A stretch of 64,000 nt of DNA from positions 62,001 through 126,000 of the forward strand of contig BAAFRX010000001.1 in the NCBI GenBank assembly GCA_045866275.1, given 5' to 3'. Numbering within the stretch: the first letter of the stretch is position 1; each line of letters starts with the position of its first letter. The notes beneath the pieces were generated by a model. It had not been told where the DNA came from. It searched no databases and saw only the letters and a list, made by a program, of their open reading frames with translations. The position numbers were made by a program, and so were the translations under genes. This stretch comes from Sideroxyarcus sp045866275. GTDB lineage: Bacteria > Pseudomonadota > Gammaproteobacteria > Burkholderiales > Gallionellaceae. Positions 50,284 through 57,973 of this stretch are shown one piece after another.

Positions 50284-52929
50284 CTACCCCAGCGCCTTTT
50301 GCACCAGTTCCAGCACGTCTTTGGATAACCGTTTTTCCTGTGCGACCCGTTGCAGCGCGGCCTGCATTTGATCGCGCAACTGCGGCGGGTATTTCTTCCA
50401 GTGATCCAGGCTGCGCACCAGCCGCGCCGCCACTTGCGGGTTGATCTTGTTGAGGGCGATGACTTGCTCTGCCCAGAACGCGTAGCCGCTGCCGTCCGGT
50501 GCATGAAACTGCGCGGGGTTGGCGTTGCAGAAGCTGAAGATCAGGCTGCGCGCGCGGTTCGGGTTGTTCAGGGTGAAGGCGGGGTGCCGCAGCAAGCGGC
50601 GCATGGCGCGCACGTCGTTGCGCCGCGCAGTGGCTTGCAGGCTGAACCATTTGTCCACGGCCAGCGGCTCGTCGCCAAAGTCCGCGTAGAAGCGTTGCAG
50701 GGCGGGCGTGTGCGGATCGCGCTGCACCAGCACCGCGAGCGCGGCCTGGCGGTCGCTCATGTTGTTTGCCGTTGCTTCTTGCGCGAGGGCTAATTGCACC
50801 GTGCTTTCGTCGTCCCATTCCAGCAGGTAGGACAGGCACAGGTTCTTCAGCGCGCGCTTGCCTGCGGATTGCGCATCGGGGCGGTATTTGCCCGGGGTTA
50901 AATTTTCCTCATAGGTGGCAATCCATTCCGCCTTGAGCGATTGCGCCAGCGTGCGCCGCATGAACTGTCGCGCCTGATGGATGGCGTGCGGGTCGATGAT
51001 CTTGCATTGTTCGGCCAGCACGCCTTCGGTGGGCAGGCTCAACACCTGTTCACGCAAACCGGGCGCGAGCGTTTCATCCAGCAAGGTGCTGCGCAGCGCG
51101 TCGATGAACAGCGCATCCAGCACCAATGCCGCACCGGCCTGCACTTGCGCAACCAGTCCCAACAAGCGTTGCTGCGCCAGGCGTTGTCCCGCTTCCCAGC
51201 GGTTGAACGGGTCGCGGTCGTGCTTGAGCAAATGCAGGAGTTCATCGTCGCGGTAGGCGTAGTCGAGTACCACGGGCGCGGAGAAGTTGCGCAGCAGCGA
51301 CGGGGTGGGGCGGTGCATCACCTGCGTGAAACGGAAAGTCTGTTGCGTCTGGGTCAGTTCCAGCACACAGGTGGTTTCAGTTTGTTTCTTTCCCGCCAGA
51401 TATAAGGGCATCTCGTTTCCACTCGCATCCAGCAAGCCGAGCGCGAAAGGGATATGCAACGGCAGATCAGCCTTGTTGCGCGCGCTTTGCGCGAGCGTCA
51501 CGTCATAAGTCTGTGCGGCCGGGTCGTAAGCGGTTTTTACCCGCACCTGCGGCGTGCCCGACTGGCTGTACCAGCGTTCGAACTGGCGCAGGTCGTGCCC
51601 GTTGGCATCCGCCATCGCGGCACGAAAATCATCGCAGGTGACGGCCTGACCGTCATGGCGTGCAAAATACAAATCCATGCCTTTGCGGAAGCCGTCGCGC
51701 CCGAGCAGGGTCTGGTACATGCGCACCACTTCCGCGCCTTTTTCGTACACGGTCGCGGTGTAAAAGTTGTCGATCGCCACATAGCTGTCGGGGCGCACCG
51801 GATGCGCCATCGGCCCGGAGTCCTCGGCAAACTGCACCTGGCGCAGGCCGCGCACGTCGTCGATGCGTTTCATCGCCCGTCCCGTGTCCGTGCCCACCAT
51901 ATCCGCAGAGAACTCCTGATCGCGGAACACCGTCAGGCCTTCTTTCAGCGAGAGCTGGAACCAGTCGCGGCAGGTCACGCGATTGCCCGTCCAGTTGTGG
52001 AAATACTCGTGGCCGATCACCGATTCGATGTTGTCGTAATCGCTGTCGGTGGCGATGCGCGGATTGGCCAGCACATATTTTGTGTTGAAGATGTTCAGCC
52101 CCTTGTTCTCCATCGCGCCCATGTTGAAGTCGCCCACCGCCACGATCATGAAGCGTTCCAGATCCAGCTCCAGCCCGAAGCGCTGCTCGTCCCAGCGGAT
52201 GCTCTTTTTCAGGGACTGCATCGCGTGGTCGGTCTTGTCCAGATTGCCCGGCTCCACCCACACTTGCAGCAATACCTTGCGCCCCGATTGCAGCTTGAAC
52301 TGTTCCTGCTGGCACACCAGATTGCCCGCCACCAGCGCGAACAGATACGAGGGTTTGTTGAACGGGTCCTGCCACTTCGCGTAATGTCTGCCGTCGCCCA
52401 GATCACCTTGTTCAATCAGGTTGCCGTTGCTCAACATGACAGGATATTTAGCCTTGTCTCCACGCAACATCACGGTGTAAGGCGCCATCACGTCGGGGCG
52501 GTCGGGGAAATAGGTGATCTTGCGAAACCCTTGCGCTTCGCACTGACTGAAAAAATTCCCGTTCGACACATACACGCCCATCAACGAAGTGTTTCGCGCG
52601 GGATGGATGCGCGTCACGATTTCCAGCTCCACCGCATCGGGCGCATGCGGAATGTCCAGCGCTCCTTCGGACAAAACGTAGTCGCGGCGCGCCTTGAGCG
52701 GCTTGCCGTTCATGCGCAACGACACCAACTCCAGATCCGTGCCGAACAATTGCAGCGCGGCCGCAGGCACCAGCGGATTGCGCCGCATTACCAGATGCGC
52801 ACTGACTAACGTGTTGTCAGCATCCAAATCAAAGCCGAGTTCGACTTGCTCTACGAGGTAAGCGGGCGGCGTGTAGTCCGTGCGATAGACGGCGCTGCTG
52901 TTTCGGCTGTTGTTGGGTGTCTTTGTCAT
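50284..52929 (-). CDS. pepN: Aminopeptidase N
   Basis: An 881-residue M1 zinc metalloprotease, near the E. coli length (870). GAMENKGLN (substrate N-terminus recognition) and HEYFHNWTGNRVT (HExxH zinc motif) are intact, with the third ligand glutamate in LKEGLTVFRDQEF. It cleaves N-terminal residues from peptides in the cytoplasm. ATG 52929 is chosen; the frame could extend to 52986 but family proteins begin near this point. A hairpin without T-tract lies after the gene (50231-50253). Confidence 0.95.
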   Translation of the reverse strand: MTKTPNNSRNSSAVYRTDYTPPAYLVEQVELGFDLDADNTLVSAHLVMRRNPLVPAAALQLFGTDLELVSLRMNGKPLKARRDYVLSEGALDIPHAPDAVELEIVTRIHPARNTSLMGVYVSNGNFFSQCEAQGFRKITYFPDRPDVMAPYTVMLRGDKAKYPVMLSNGNLIEQGDLGDGRHYAKWQDPFNKPSYLFALVAGNLVCQQEQFKLQSGRKVLLQVWVEPGNLDKTDHAMQSLKKSIRWDEQRFGLELDLERFMIVAVGDFNMGAMENKGLNIFNTKYVLANPRIATDSDYDNIESVIGHEYFHNWTGNRVTCRDWFQLSLKEGLTVFRDQEFSADMVGTDTGRAMKRIDDVRGLRQVQFAEDSGPMAHPVRPDSYVAIDNFYTATVYEKGAEVVRMYQTLLGRDGFRKGMDLYFARHDGQAVTCDDFRAAMADANGHDLRQFERWYSQSGTPQVRVKTAYDPAAQTYDVTLAQSARNKADLPLHIPFALGLLDASGNEMPLYLAGKKQTETTCVLELTQTQQTFRFTQVMHRPTPSLLRNFSAPVVLDYAYRDDELLHLLKHDRDPFNRWEAGQRLAQQRLLGLVAQVQAGAALVLDALFIDALRSTLLDETLAPGLREQVLSLPTEGVLAEQCKIIDPHAIHQARQFMRRTLAQSLKAEWIATYEENLTPGKYRPDAQSAGKRALKNLCLSYLLEWDDESTVQLALAQEATANNMSDRQAALAVLVQRDPHTPALQRFYADFGDEPLAVDKWFSLQATARRNDVRAMRRLLRHPAFTLNNPNRARSLIFSFCNANPAQFHAPDGSGYAFWAEQVIALNKINPQVAARLVRSLDHWKKYPPQLRDQMQAALQRVAQEKRLSKDVLELVQKALG

Positions 52930-53117
52930 GGGGTCAGGTGGCAAGCGATGCGAGGCGGGTATTGTAACCAGTGCCGGCGGGCGCATGGATAAAAGGCTGC
53001 CGCGCAGGTTCGACAGGTGTTCATCTGCCGGGGCACCGAAACGCTGGGAACTATAGCGCCCTTCAGAATTTAAGACGATAGATTAAGCGCCAGCCCGACA
53101 CGAGAGGGAAACGGGCC

Positions 53118-53315
53118 ATGAGCGAGACGAAACGAAAAGTATTGGGGGTGGCATTCAAGGCCAAGGTTGGCTTGGAAACGATCCTTGGGTTGAAGACCGT
53201 CAACCAGATGGCGCAAGAACAGGTGCACGGCGTAGATGACAGGAACCCGCAGTCTGCCCACTATTATTTGCAGCCGCGCCGCAACGTGAGTGCCAGCCTG
53301 CGTTATTCCTACTGA
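53118..53315 (+). pseudogene. Fossil: IS3-type transposase N-terminus joined to a TonB-receptor C-terminus
   Basis: A 65-codon open frame with two unrelated halves. Residues 1-34 (start MSETKRKVLG, then FKAKVGLE...GLKTVNQMAQE) match the start of IS3-family OrfA helix-turn-helix proteins. Residues ~38-65 (VDDRNPQSAHYYLQPRRNV..., ending LRYSY) look like the final strand of a TonB-dependent receptor, ending in an aromatic residue. No inverted repeats or OrfB remain. It is probably a deletion scar rather than a working gene. Confidence 0.65.
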
Positions 53316-53337
53316 ACATTCATGGCGCGCCGGCGCG

Positions 53338-54627
53338 TCAGGCCGCGGAAGCAGGCTGCGCCAGGCGGCGCAGGTGCGAGCGATAAATCCTCCATGCGGT
53401 GAGTACGGCCGCGCCCAGCAACAGTCCCTGCGCCAGCAGTCCCAGTGCCAATGCGGTGCTGGCCGATGGCCAGAAGGGCACGCCCGCCGCGGCCAGCAGC
53501 GTGGCAAGCTGCACGCGGTAATGCCAGCGCATCCAGCGTGCCGGGATGATCTGCTTCATGTTGGGGATGCCTGCCTGCATGCCGCCGCGAAACAGGTGGA
53601 ACCACACCAGGAACGGCATGATCTTGTACAGCATGCCGCAGATGACCGACCACGCAAAACCCAGCACGAACGCGAGCGCGGACAACAGACGCAGGCTGTC
53701 GTGGGTGAGCGGACAGCCGCGCGCCAGCAAGGACGCGGCGGCGGCGAACAGCAGGGCGAGCATGCCGCTGCGGAAAAAATCCAGCGTGGTGTCGGCGACC
53801 TGGCGGCGGCGCTGCCGTTGCAACTGCAACGTGACCACGGCGAAGCTGATGGCCAGCGACCAGAACAAAATCTCACCCGCCGTGGCGAGCGGTTCGTATC
53901 CCGCTCCCCTTGCCGCGATGCTGAGTAACAGGCTGGCGAACAGCAGCGGGGCCAGAAGGCGCGTCAGCCAGGCGGGATACGCGGGCGTGAGCTGGAACAT
54001 CGGCACCACCTGATAGGACACGCCGACGATCAGCAGCAGCACCCAGCCGCCCAGCGCCAGCTTGATATGCAGCGCCGCCCAGGCGGCATAGGGCAGGGCC
54101 AGCCCGCTGGCATAGCCGTGCGCCAGCAACGCGCCCAGCACGACGGCAACCGCCAGGGAAAGAAACGCCAGCAGCAAGCCCAGCCAGGTGATGTTGCGCG
54201 CCGGCGCGCGCGCGAGGCTAATCAGGCAGGCGGTGATGAAAATGGCGAACGCGCTGCCGAGCAAACCCCATGCCGCGTGGAGCAGCGGCGGCAAGCCGAA
54301 GCGAAATCCCGCGACCAGTGCCAGCGCGCCGGCCAGCCACAACATCCATACACTGCCTGCCACGCCGCGTGCGCCGCGCAACGGACTGCCCACCAGCACC
54401 GGCAGAATCTGTTGCAGTGCGCCCAGCATCACCGCCGCCACGCAGCCGAGTGTGATGGCGTGGGTGGCGGCCAGCAATTCCGGGGTGTGTGGGGCGGCGA
54501 ACGGCGCGTCGGCAGCAGTGAGCAGCAACAGCGCGGCCAGCAGCAGGAACAGCGGCGCGACGGCGAAGAAGGCAAACGGCAAGGCGATCGGTGGCGACTG
54601 CTCGGTGCTGAGCGCGGAGAGATTCAT
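53338..54627 (-). CDS. Heme-copper-oxidase-subunit-I-like membrane protein of the NnrS cluster
   Basis: A 429-residue protein with about twelve membrane helices. Histidines occur within helices (ATHAITLGCVAAVMLG, ALHIKLALGGWVL, VWFHLFRGG), reminiscent of cytochrome oxidase subunit I and NnrS-type heme proteins, but the full copper-site histidine set is not evident. Its neighbours are DUF2249, hemerythrin and NnrS genes, so a role in nitric oxide response or denitrification is likely by context. It overlaps the small gene upstream by 4 bases (ATGA). Confidence 0.75.
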   Translation of the reverse strand: MNLSALSTEQSPPIALPFAFFAVAPLFLLLAALLLLTAADAPFAAPHTPELLAATHAITLGCVAAVMLGALQQILPVLVGSPLRGARGVAGSVWMLWLAGALALVAGFRFGLPPLLHAAWGLLGSAFAIFITACLISLARAPARNITWLGLLLAFLSLAVAVVLGALLAHGYASGLALPYAAWAALHIKLALGGWVLLLIVGVSYQVVPMFQLTPAYPAWLTRLLAPLLFASLLLSIAARGAGYEPLATAGEILFWSLAISFAVVTLQLQRQRRRQVADTTLDFFRSGMLALLFAAAASLLARGCPLTHDSLRLLSALAFVLGFAWSVICGMLYKIMPFLVWFHLFRGGMQAGIPNMKQIIPARWMRWHYRVQLATLLAAAGVPFWPSASTALALGLLAQGLLLGAAVLTAWRIYRSHLRRLAQPASAA

Positions 54628-54848
54628 GCCGCGCGCCCGATCAGGATCTCGAATTCGCCAGCCGCTTGCGGCAAGGTCTGCCAGCGATAACCCTGCTCAC
54701 GCAACACCTCATACAAGGGGAACGGCTCGCGGTGAATCAGCACGCGCAGGCTGCCATGCGGCGGCAGTCCGGCCAGTGCGGCCATGATCTGCATGAACGG
54801 TTCCGGCGGCGGCAGGCCGCGCACATCGAGTAGCTGCAAGGGGGACAT
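54624..54848 (-). CDS. DUF2249-family small protein
   Basis: A 74-residue SirA/TusA-like fold protein of the DUF2249 type: LLDVRGLPPPEPFMQIMAAL at the start and a central LRVLIHREPFPLYEVL. It lacks the TusA cysteine. Such proteins are often encoded with NnrS and hemerythrin proteins in NO-related clusters; the biochemical role is unknown. It is coupled by ATGA overlap to the membrane protein gene at 53338. Confidence 0.85.
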   Translation of the reverse strand: MSPLQLLDVRGLPPPEPFMQIMAALAGLPPHGSLRVLIHREPFPLYEVLREQGYRWQTLPQAAGEFEILIGRAA

Positions 54849-54858
54849 TGGGCGCGGC

Positions 54859-55290
54859 TCAGGCGGTTTGCAACTGCGTGATGAGCTCTGTGCTGCGCGC
54901 GCCCAGGATATGGTCGGCGATCGGGTACAGCATCTGCTCTTCCTTGTGATTGTGTTGTTGCATCACGATCAGCAGGGTCTCCGCCACCCCGGCATAGGCA
55001 TCGCTGTCGCGCGCCGCGACGGCGGCGGCCAGTTGTTCGATCAGGTCGTTCATCTGCGCGTGTTCCATTTTCATCACCTGCACCGGCCCGCCGGGACCGC
55101 CAGCTGCCAGTAGCGAGGGGAACAGCGTTTCTTCCTCTTGCCGGAAGTGGCGCGCCATCTCGGCGCGGAACGAGGCGAATTGGGTCGCGGCTGCAGTCCA
55201 GTCTGCTGCCAGCGCATGTTGCTCTGCGTCGGCAAAGGCCGCGTCGCAAGTCTGGTGGCCGGCGTGCATGAATTCGGTGAGGGAGGGCAT
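54859..55290 (-). CDS. Hemerythrin HHE-domain protein
   Basis: A 143-residue four-helix bundle with the diiron ligands in order: HAGHQTCD, HFRQEEETLFP, KMEHAQMND and HNHKEEQMLYPIAD. It binds oxygen or nitric oxide, or helps repair iron-sulfur or diiron centres damaged by NO (as YtfE does). It is transcribed away from the NsrR-like palindrome at 55390-55404, about 100 bases upstream. Confidence 0.92.
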   Translation of the reverse strand: MPSLTEFMHAGHQTCDAAFADAEQHALAADWTAAATQFASFRAEMARHFRQEEETLFPSLLAAGGPGGPVQVMKMEHAQMNDLIEQLAAAVAARDSDAYAGVAETLLIVMQQHNHKEEQMLYPIADHILGARSTELITQLQTA

Positions 55291-55389
55291 GGCAATATCC
55301 TTTCAGAAGGTGCGGTTGTGAACGGACTGGCGGCAATATTCGCTTGGATTGTGCCGGCCGCGCTTGTAGAATTAAACATTCATAAATTT

Positions 55390-55404
55390 TGCATGTATTA
55401 TGCA
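55390..55404. promoter_or_regulatory. NsrR-like palindromic operator
   Basis: TGCAT-N5-ATGCA is a perfect palindrome with the half-site sequence and spacing of the NsrR consensus (ATGCAT-TTNAA-ATGCAT core). It sits between the divergent hemerythrin and DUF2249/nnrS transcripts, so one NO-responsive repressor could control both. Confidence 0.65.
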
Positions 55405-55455
55405 GGCGCGCGTGCCTTTTGTGAATCCCTGTTCAACACTTTTGGAGAAAAACCC

Positions 55456-55716
55456 ATGAATCACGATTGTTCCATGACCTTTAACCAAGACCTGCGCTAC
55501 CCCTTCGACGCGCGCGGGGTGGCCAAACGTTTCCGCCATGCCGCCATTTTCGGCGCGCTGGACAGCCTTAACCCCGGCGAGATCATGCAGTTCGTGAATG
55601 ATCACGACCCGTTGCCGCTGCTGGCGCAATTGCAGCAACGCTATGGCAACAGCATCGCGATCCAGTATGTGGCGCGCGAGCCGGGGCAGATCGTCATCGA
55701 ATTCAAGCGCCAATAA
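55456..55716 (+). CDS. DUF2249-family protein (second, divergent copy)
   Basis: An 86-residue protein of the same fold group as the one at 54624: RYPFDARGVAKRFRHAAIFGAL with a central MQFVNDHDPLPLLAQL, like the DUF2249 C-terminal pattern. ATG 55456 follows TTGGAGA. It is co-directional with nnrS 24 bases later. No catalytic cysteine stands out; its only cysteine is at residue 5. Confidence 0.82.
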   Translation: MNHDCSMTFNQDLRYPFDARGVAKRFRHAAIFGALDSLNPGEIMQFVNDHDPLPLLAQLQQRYGNSIAIQYVAREPGQIVIEFKRQ

Positions 55717-55740
55717 GCGTTCACCCGACAGGCAAATCTC

Positions 55741-56952
55741 ATGCTGAAATCCTTTATCGCCGCTCCGCACCGTGTCATGTTCTTCGGAGGGGCCGTGCAA
55801 ACCTTGCTGGTCATGCTGTGGTGGCTGTTCGAGTTGAGCACCCGCTATCTGTTTCCGCAGCAGACGGTGGCTTGGCCGCTTTTCCCGACGGCCATCCATA
55901 TCTGGCTGCTGTTGTTCGGCACGCTGCCGTTCTTCTTTTTTGGTTTTCTGATGACCACCTTCCCGCGCTGGATGGCGGGCAACGAGATTCCGGCGGCGCG
56001 TTTTGTGCCGGCCTTCGCGCTGATGTTCGCGGGGGTGCTGCTGTTTTACGCCGGGCTGGTCTTCGGTCGCGCACTGTTGTTGCTGGCCGATGTCAGCCTG
56101 CTGGCCGGTTGGGCGGTCGGCTTGTATGCCCTGTTGCGCGTGCTGCTGGACACGCGCCGCGGCGACAAGCGTCACACTATCGTGCTGTTCATCGCGTTCT
56201 CGATCGGCTGGCTGGCGCTGTTGAGTTTCCTGCTGTGGCAACTGACCGGGGCGCATGCGCTGTTGCAACTCTCCCTGCGGGCCGCGCTATGGGGTTTTGT
56301 GCTGCTGGTGTTCGCCACCGTGGCGCACCGCATGATCCCGTTCTTCACTGCCAGCGCGTTGCAGCAACAGGACGTGCCGCGCCCGTTCTGGCCGTGGTGG
56401 ACCCTGCTGGTGGCCAGCCTCGTGCATGGGGTGCTGGAATTCTTCAATCTGTCCGCCTGGCTGTGGCTGGCCGACCTGCCGCTGGCGGCAAGTGCGCTGA
56501 CGCTGACGTATCTGTGGGGCTTCCGGCGCAGTTTCCGGAATCCGCTGCTGGCCGTGCTGCACGTCGGGTTCGCCTGGCTATCCATCGCCATGCTGCTGTA
56601 CTCGGTGCAGAGCCTTTGGCTGTTCACGCACGGCGGCACCGCCTTCATCCTCGGCCTGGCGCCGCTGCACGCGCTGACCGTGGGCTGCTATGCCACGCTG
56701 GTGATCGGCATGGGCACGCGCGTCACGCTCGGTCACTCCGGCCTGCCGTTCGTGATCGACACGCCGGTCAAGCTGATGTTCGCCGGCATCCAGTTCACCG
56801 CGCTGCTGCGCCTCGCGGCCGATCTGCTGCCGTCGCATTCCGGCTGGCTCTATCTTGCCGCCACCCTGCTATGGCTGGCATGCTTCGGCCCGTGGGTGTG
56901 GCGCTACCTGCCTGCCTACTGGCGACCGCGCGCGGACGGGCAGCCGGGCTGA
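55741..56952 (+). CDS. nnrS: NnrS-family heme/copper membrane protein
   Basis: A 403-residue protein with about twelve membrane helices and the NnrS features: an N-terminal APHRVMFFGGAVQ, an FPRWMAGNEIP loop, HRMIPFFTASAL, HALTVGCYATLVIGMGTRVTLGHSG. It protects against or responds to nitric oxide during denitrification or nitrosative stress. It is likely controlled with the upstream DUF2249 gene from the NsrR-like site. Confidence 0.92.
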   Translation: MLKSFIAAPHRVMFFGGAVQTLLVMLWWLFELSTRYLFPQQTVAWPLFPTAIHIWLLLFGTLPFFFFGFLMTTFPRWMAGNEIPAARFVPAFALMFAGVLLFYAGLVFGRALLLLADVSLLAGWAVGLYALLRVLLDTRRGDKRHTIVLFIAFSIGWLALLSFLLWQLTGAHALLQLSLRAALWGFVLLVFATVAHRMIPFFTASALQQQDVPRPFWPWWTLLVASLVHGVLEFFNLSAWLWLADLPLAASALTLTYLWGFRRSFRNPLLAVLHVGFAWLSIAMLLYSVQSLWLFTHGGTAFILGLAPLHALTVGCYATLVIGMGTRVTLGHSGLPFVIDTPVKLMFAGIQFTALLRLAADLLPSHSGWLYLAATLLWLACFGPWVWRYLPAYWRPRADGQPG

Positions 56953-57101
56953 CGCGTACCTGCGCGCTGTATCGCACCAGGCGCATGCGCGGCGCACTGT
57001 AATCGTGCGCCTGCCTACCCGTTTTTCTGTCTTCCCCTCCTGAATCCCGCGCCCCAGCATCTTGGCGCGCTTATTGCTCGGCTATAGGGAAGGGGACAAT
57101 C

Positions 57102-57677
57102 TTGAAGAAAATTCTGATCATCGATGACGTAAGGGATCGCGCGGCATGGCTGAAAGCCAGTCTGGAACTGGCTGAATTCCACGTGGCCGGGGTGCTGGCC
57201 TGGGAGCAGGTGGACGAGCACGCGATACAGGCGGCTGCGGCCGACGTCATCATCGTGGATGCCGATGCGCCGGGACGGGACACGCTGGAGCAGATCAGCC
57301 TGATGTCCACCACGCTGGAAAAACCGGTGGTCGTGCTGGGCGGTCAGAAGGACCAGCAAAGCATTCAGGAGGCGATGCGCGCCGGTGTCAGTGCGTATGT
57401 GGCGCACACAATACAGGGCGAGGATCTGAGCGGGATCATCCATGTAGCGGCGGCCCGCTTTATGGAGCACAAGCGGCTGCGCGATGAATTGAAGGAAGCA
57501 AGGAATGAACTGGTCGAGCGCAAGACGGTGGATCGTGCCAAGGGCATCCTGATGGCCGATAACGGCTATAGCGAAGCGGATGCCTACAAGCGCATGCGCA
57601 GCATGGCGATGAGCAAAGGCAAGCGCATGGTGGAGATCGCCGAGGCGATCATTCTTGCCAAAGAGCTGAGTGCCTGA
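57102..57677 (+). CDS. nasT: ANTAR-domain antiterminator NasT
   Basis: A 191-residue response regulator. The receiver-like domain (~1-120) has IIDD and an aspartate in IIVDADAPGRDTL, but no conserved lysine. A coiled coil (~120-135) leads to the ANTAR domain (~135-188: RKTVDRAKGILMADNGYSEADAYKRM), which binds paired hexaloop RNA hairpins and prevents termination. Two such targets lie downstream, before nrtA and nirB. It starts with TTG 57102 behind AGGGAAGGGG. NasT is normally held inactive by the nitrate sensor NasS; no NasS gene is adjacent here. Confidence 0.92.
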   Translation: MKKILIIDDVRDRAAWLKASLELAEFHVAGVLAWEQVDEHAIQAAAADVIIVDADAPGRDTLEQISLMSTTLEKPVVVLGGQKDQQSIQEAMRAGVSAYVAHTIQGEDLSGIIHVAAARFMEHKRLRDELKEARNELVERKTVDRAKGILMADNGYSEADAYKRMRSMAMSKGKRMVEIAEAIILAKELSA

Positions 57678-57695
57678 CAGCCGATAGGGCGACCG

Positions 57696-57725
57696 GGTGC
57701 ACCGATGTGGGATGCCCGGTGCACC
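57696..57725. promoter_or_regulatory. Paired GGTGCACC palindromes, probable NtrC-type enhancer
   Basis: GGTGCACC occurs at 57696-57703 and 57718-57725, 22 bases (two helical turns) apart. The inner half-sites read TGCACC-N14-GGTGCA, the NtrC half-site sequences but with 14 rather than the usual 4-5 intervening bases. The pair lies about 125-150 bases upstream of the predicted sigma54 start, the usual enhancer distance. Confidence 0.6.
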
Positions 57726-57822
57726 GGAATGGGACGGCAGAGGATGTCGTTGCGCAGATTAAAGAAGTCGGGTGTGTCGATATCACCATGAATAACAAGG
57801 AGTACGCGTCAATCATATTTTC

Positions 57823-57838
57823 TGGCATGACTGTTGCT
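57823..57838 (+). promoter_or_regulatory. Sigma54 (RpoN) promoter of the nrtABD operon
   Basis: TGGCAT-N5-TTGCT: one mismatch to TGGCAC-N5-TTGCW, with GG and GC 10 bases apart. Predicted start ~57849, so the transcript opens just before the first ANTAR hairpin. It implies nitrogen-limitation control of nitrate uptake. Confidence 0.82.
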
Positions 57839-57854
57839 TAACATTACACATCAA

Positions 57855-57935
57855 CGGATCAACGGCGATTCGAAGGATTTGCATCAATGGACAAAGGCGT
57901 CCCACTGCGTACAGCGCAGTCGGACGCCTTTTTTA
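57855..57935 (+). promoter_or_regulatory. ANTAR-target antitermination leader of nrtA
   Basis: P1 is CGGATC-AACGGC-GATTCG (57855-57872) and P2 is GGAC-AAAGGC-GTCC (57889-57902). Both hexaloops have A at position 1 and G at position 4, the ANTAR recognition rule. A terminator follows: AAAGGCGTCC (57893-57902) pairs with GGACGCCTTT (57922-57931) and is followed by T residues. The terminator's 5' arm is the loop and 3' arm of P2, so P2 and terminator are mutually exclusive. NasT binding to P1-P2 should allow read-through into nrtA. Confidence 0.9.
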
Positions 57936-57973
57936 TTTTCGAGCCACAGAGTTTTCTAAAAGGAGATTTGAAG

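Noticed and set aside
57887..57973. N-terminal extension of NrtA
   Set aside because: It would be translated from the P2/terminator RNA; the good RBS and the twin-arginine signal fit ATG 57974.
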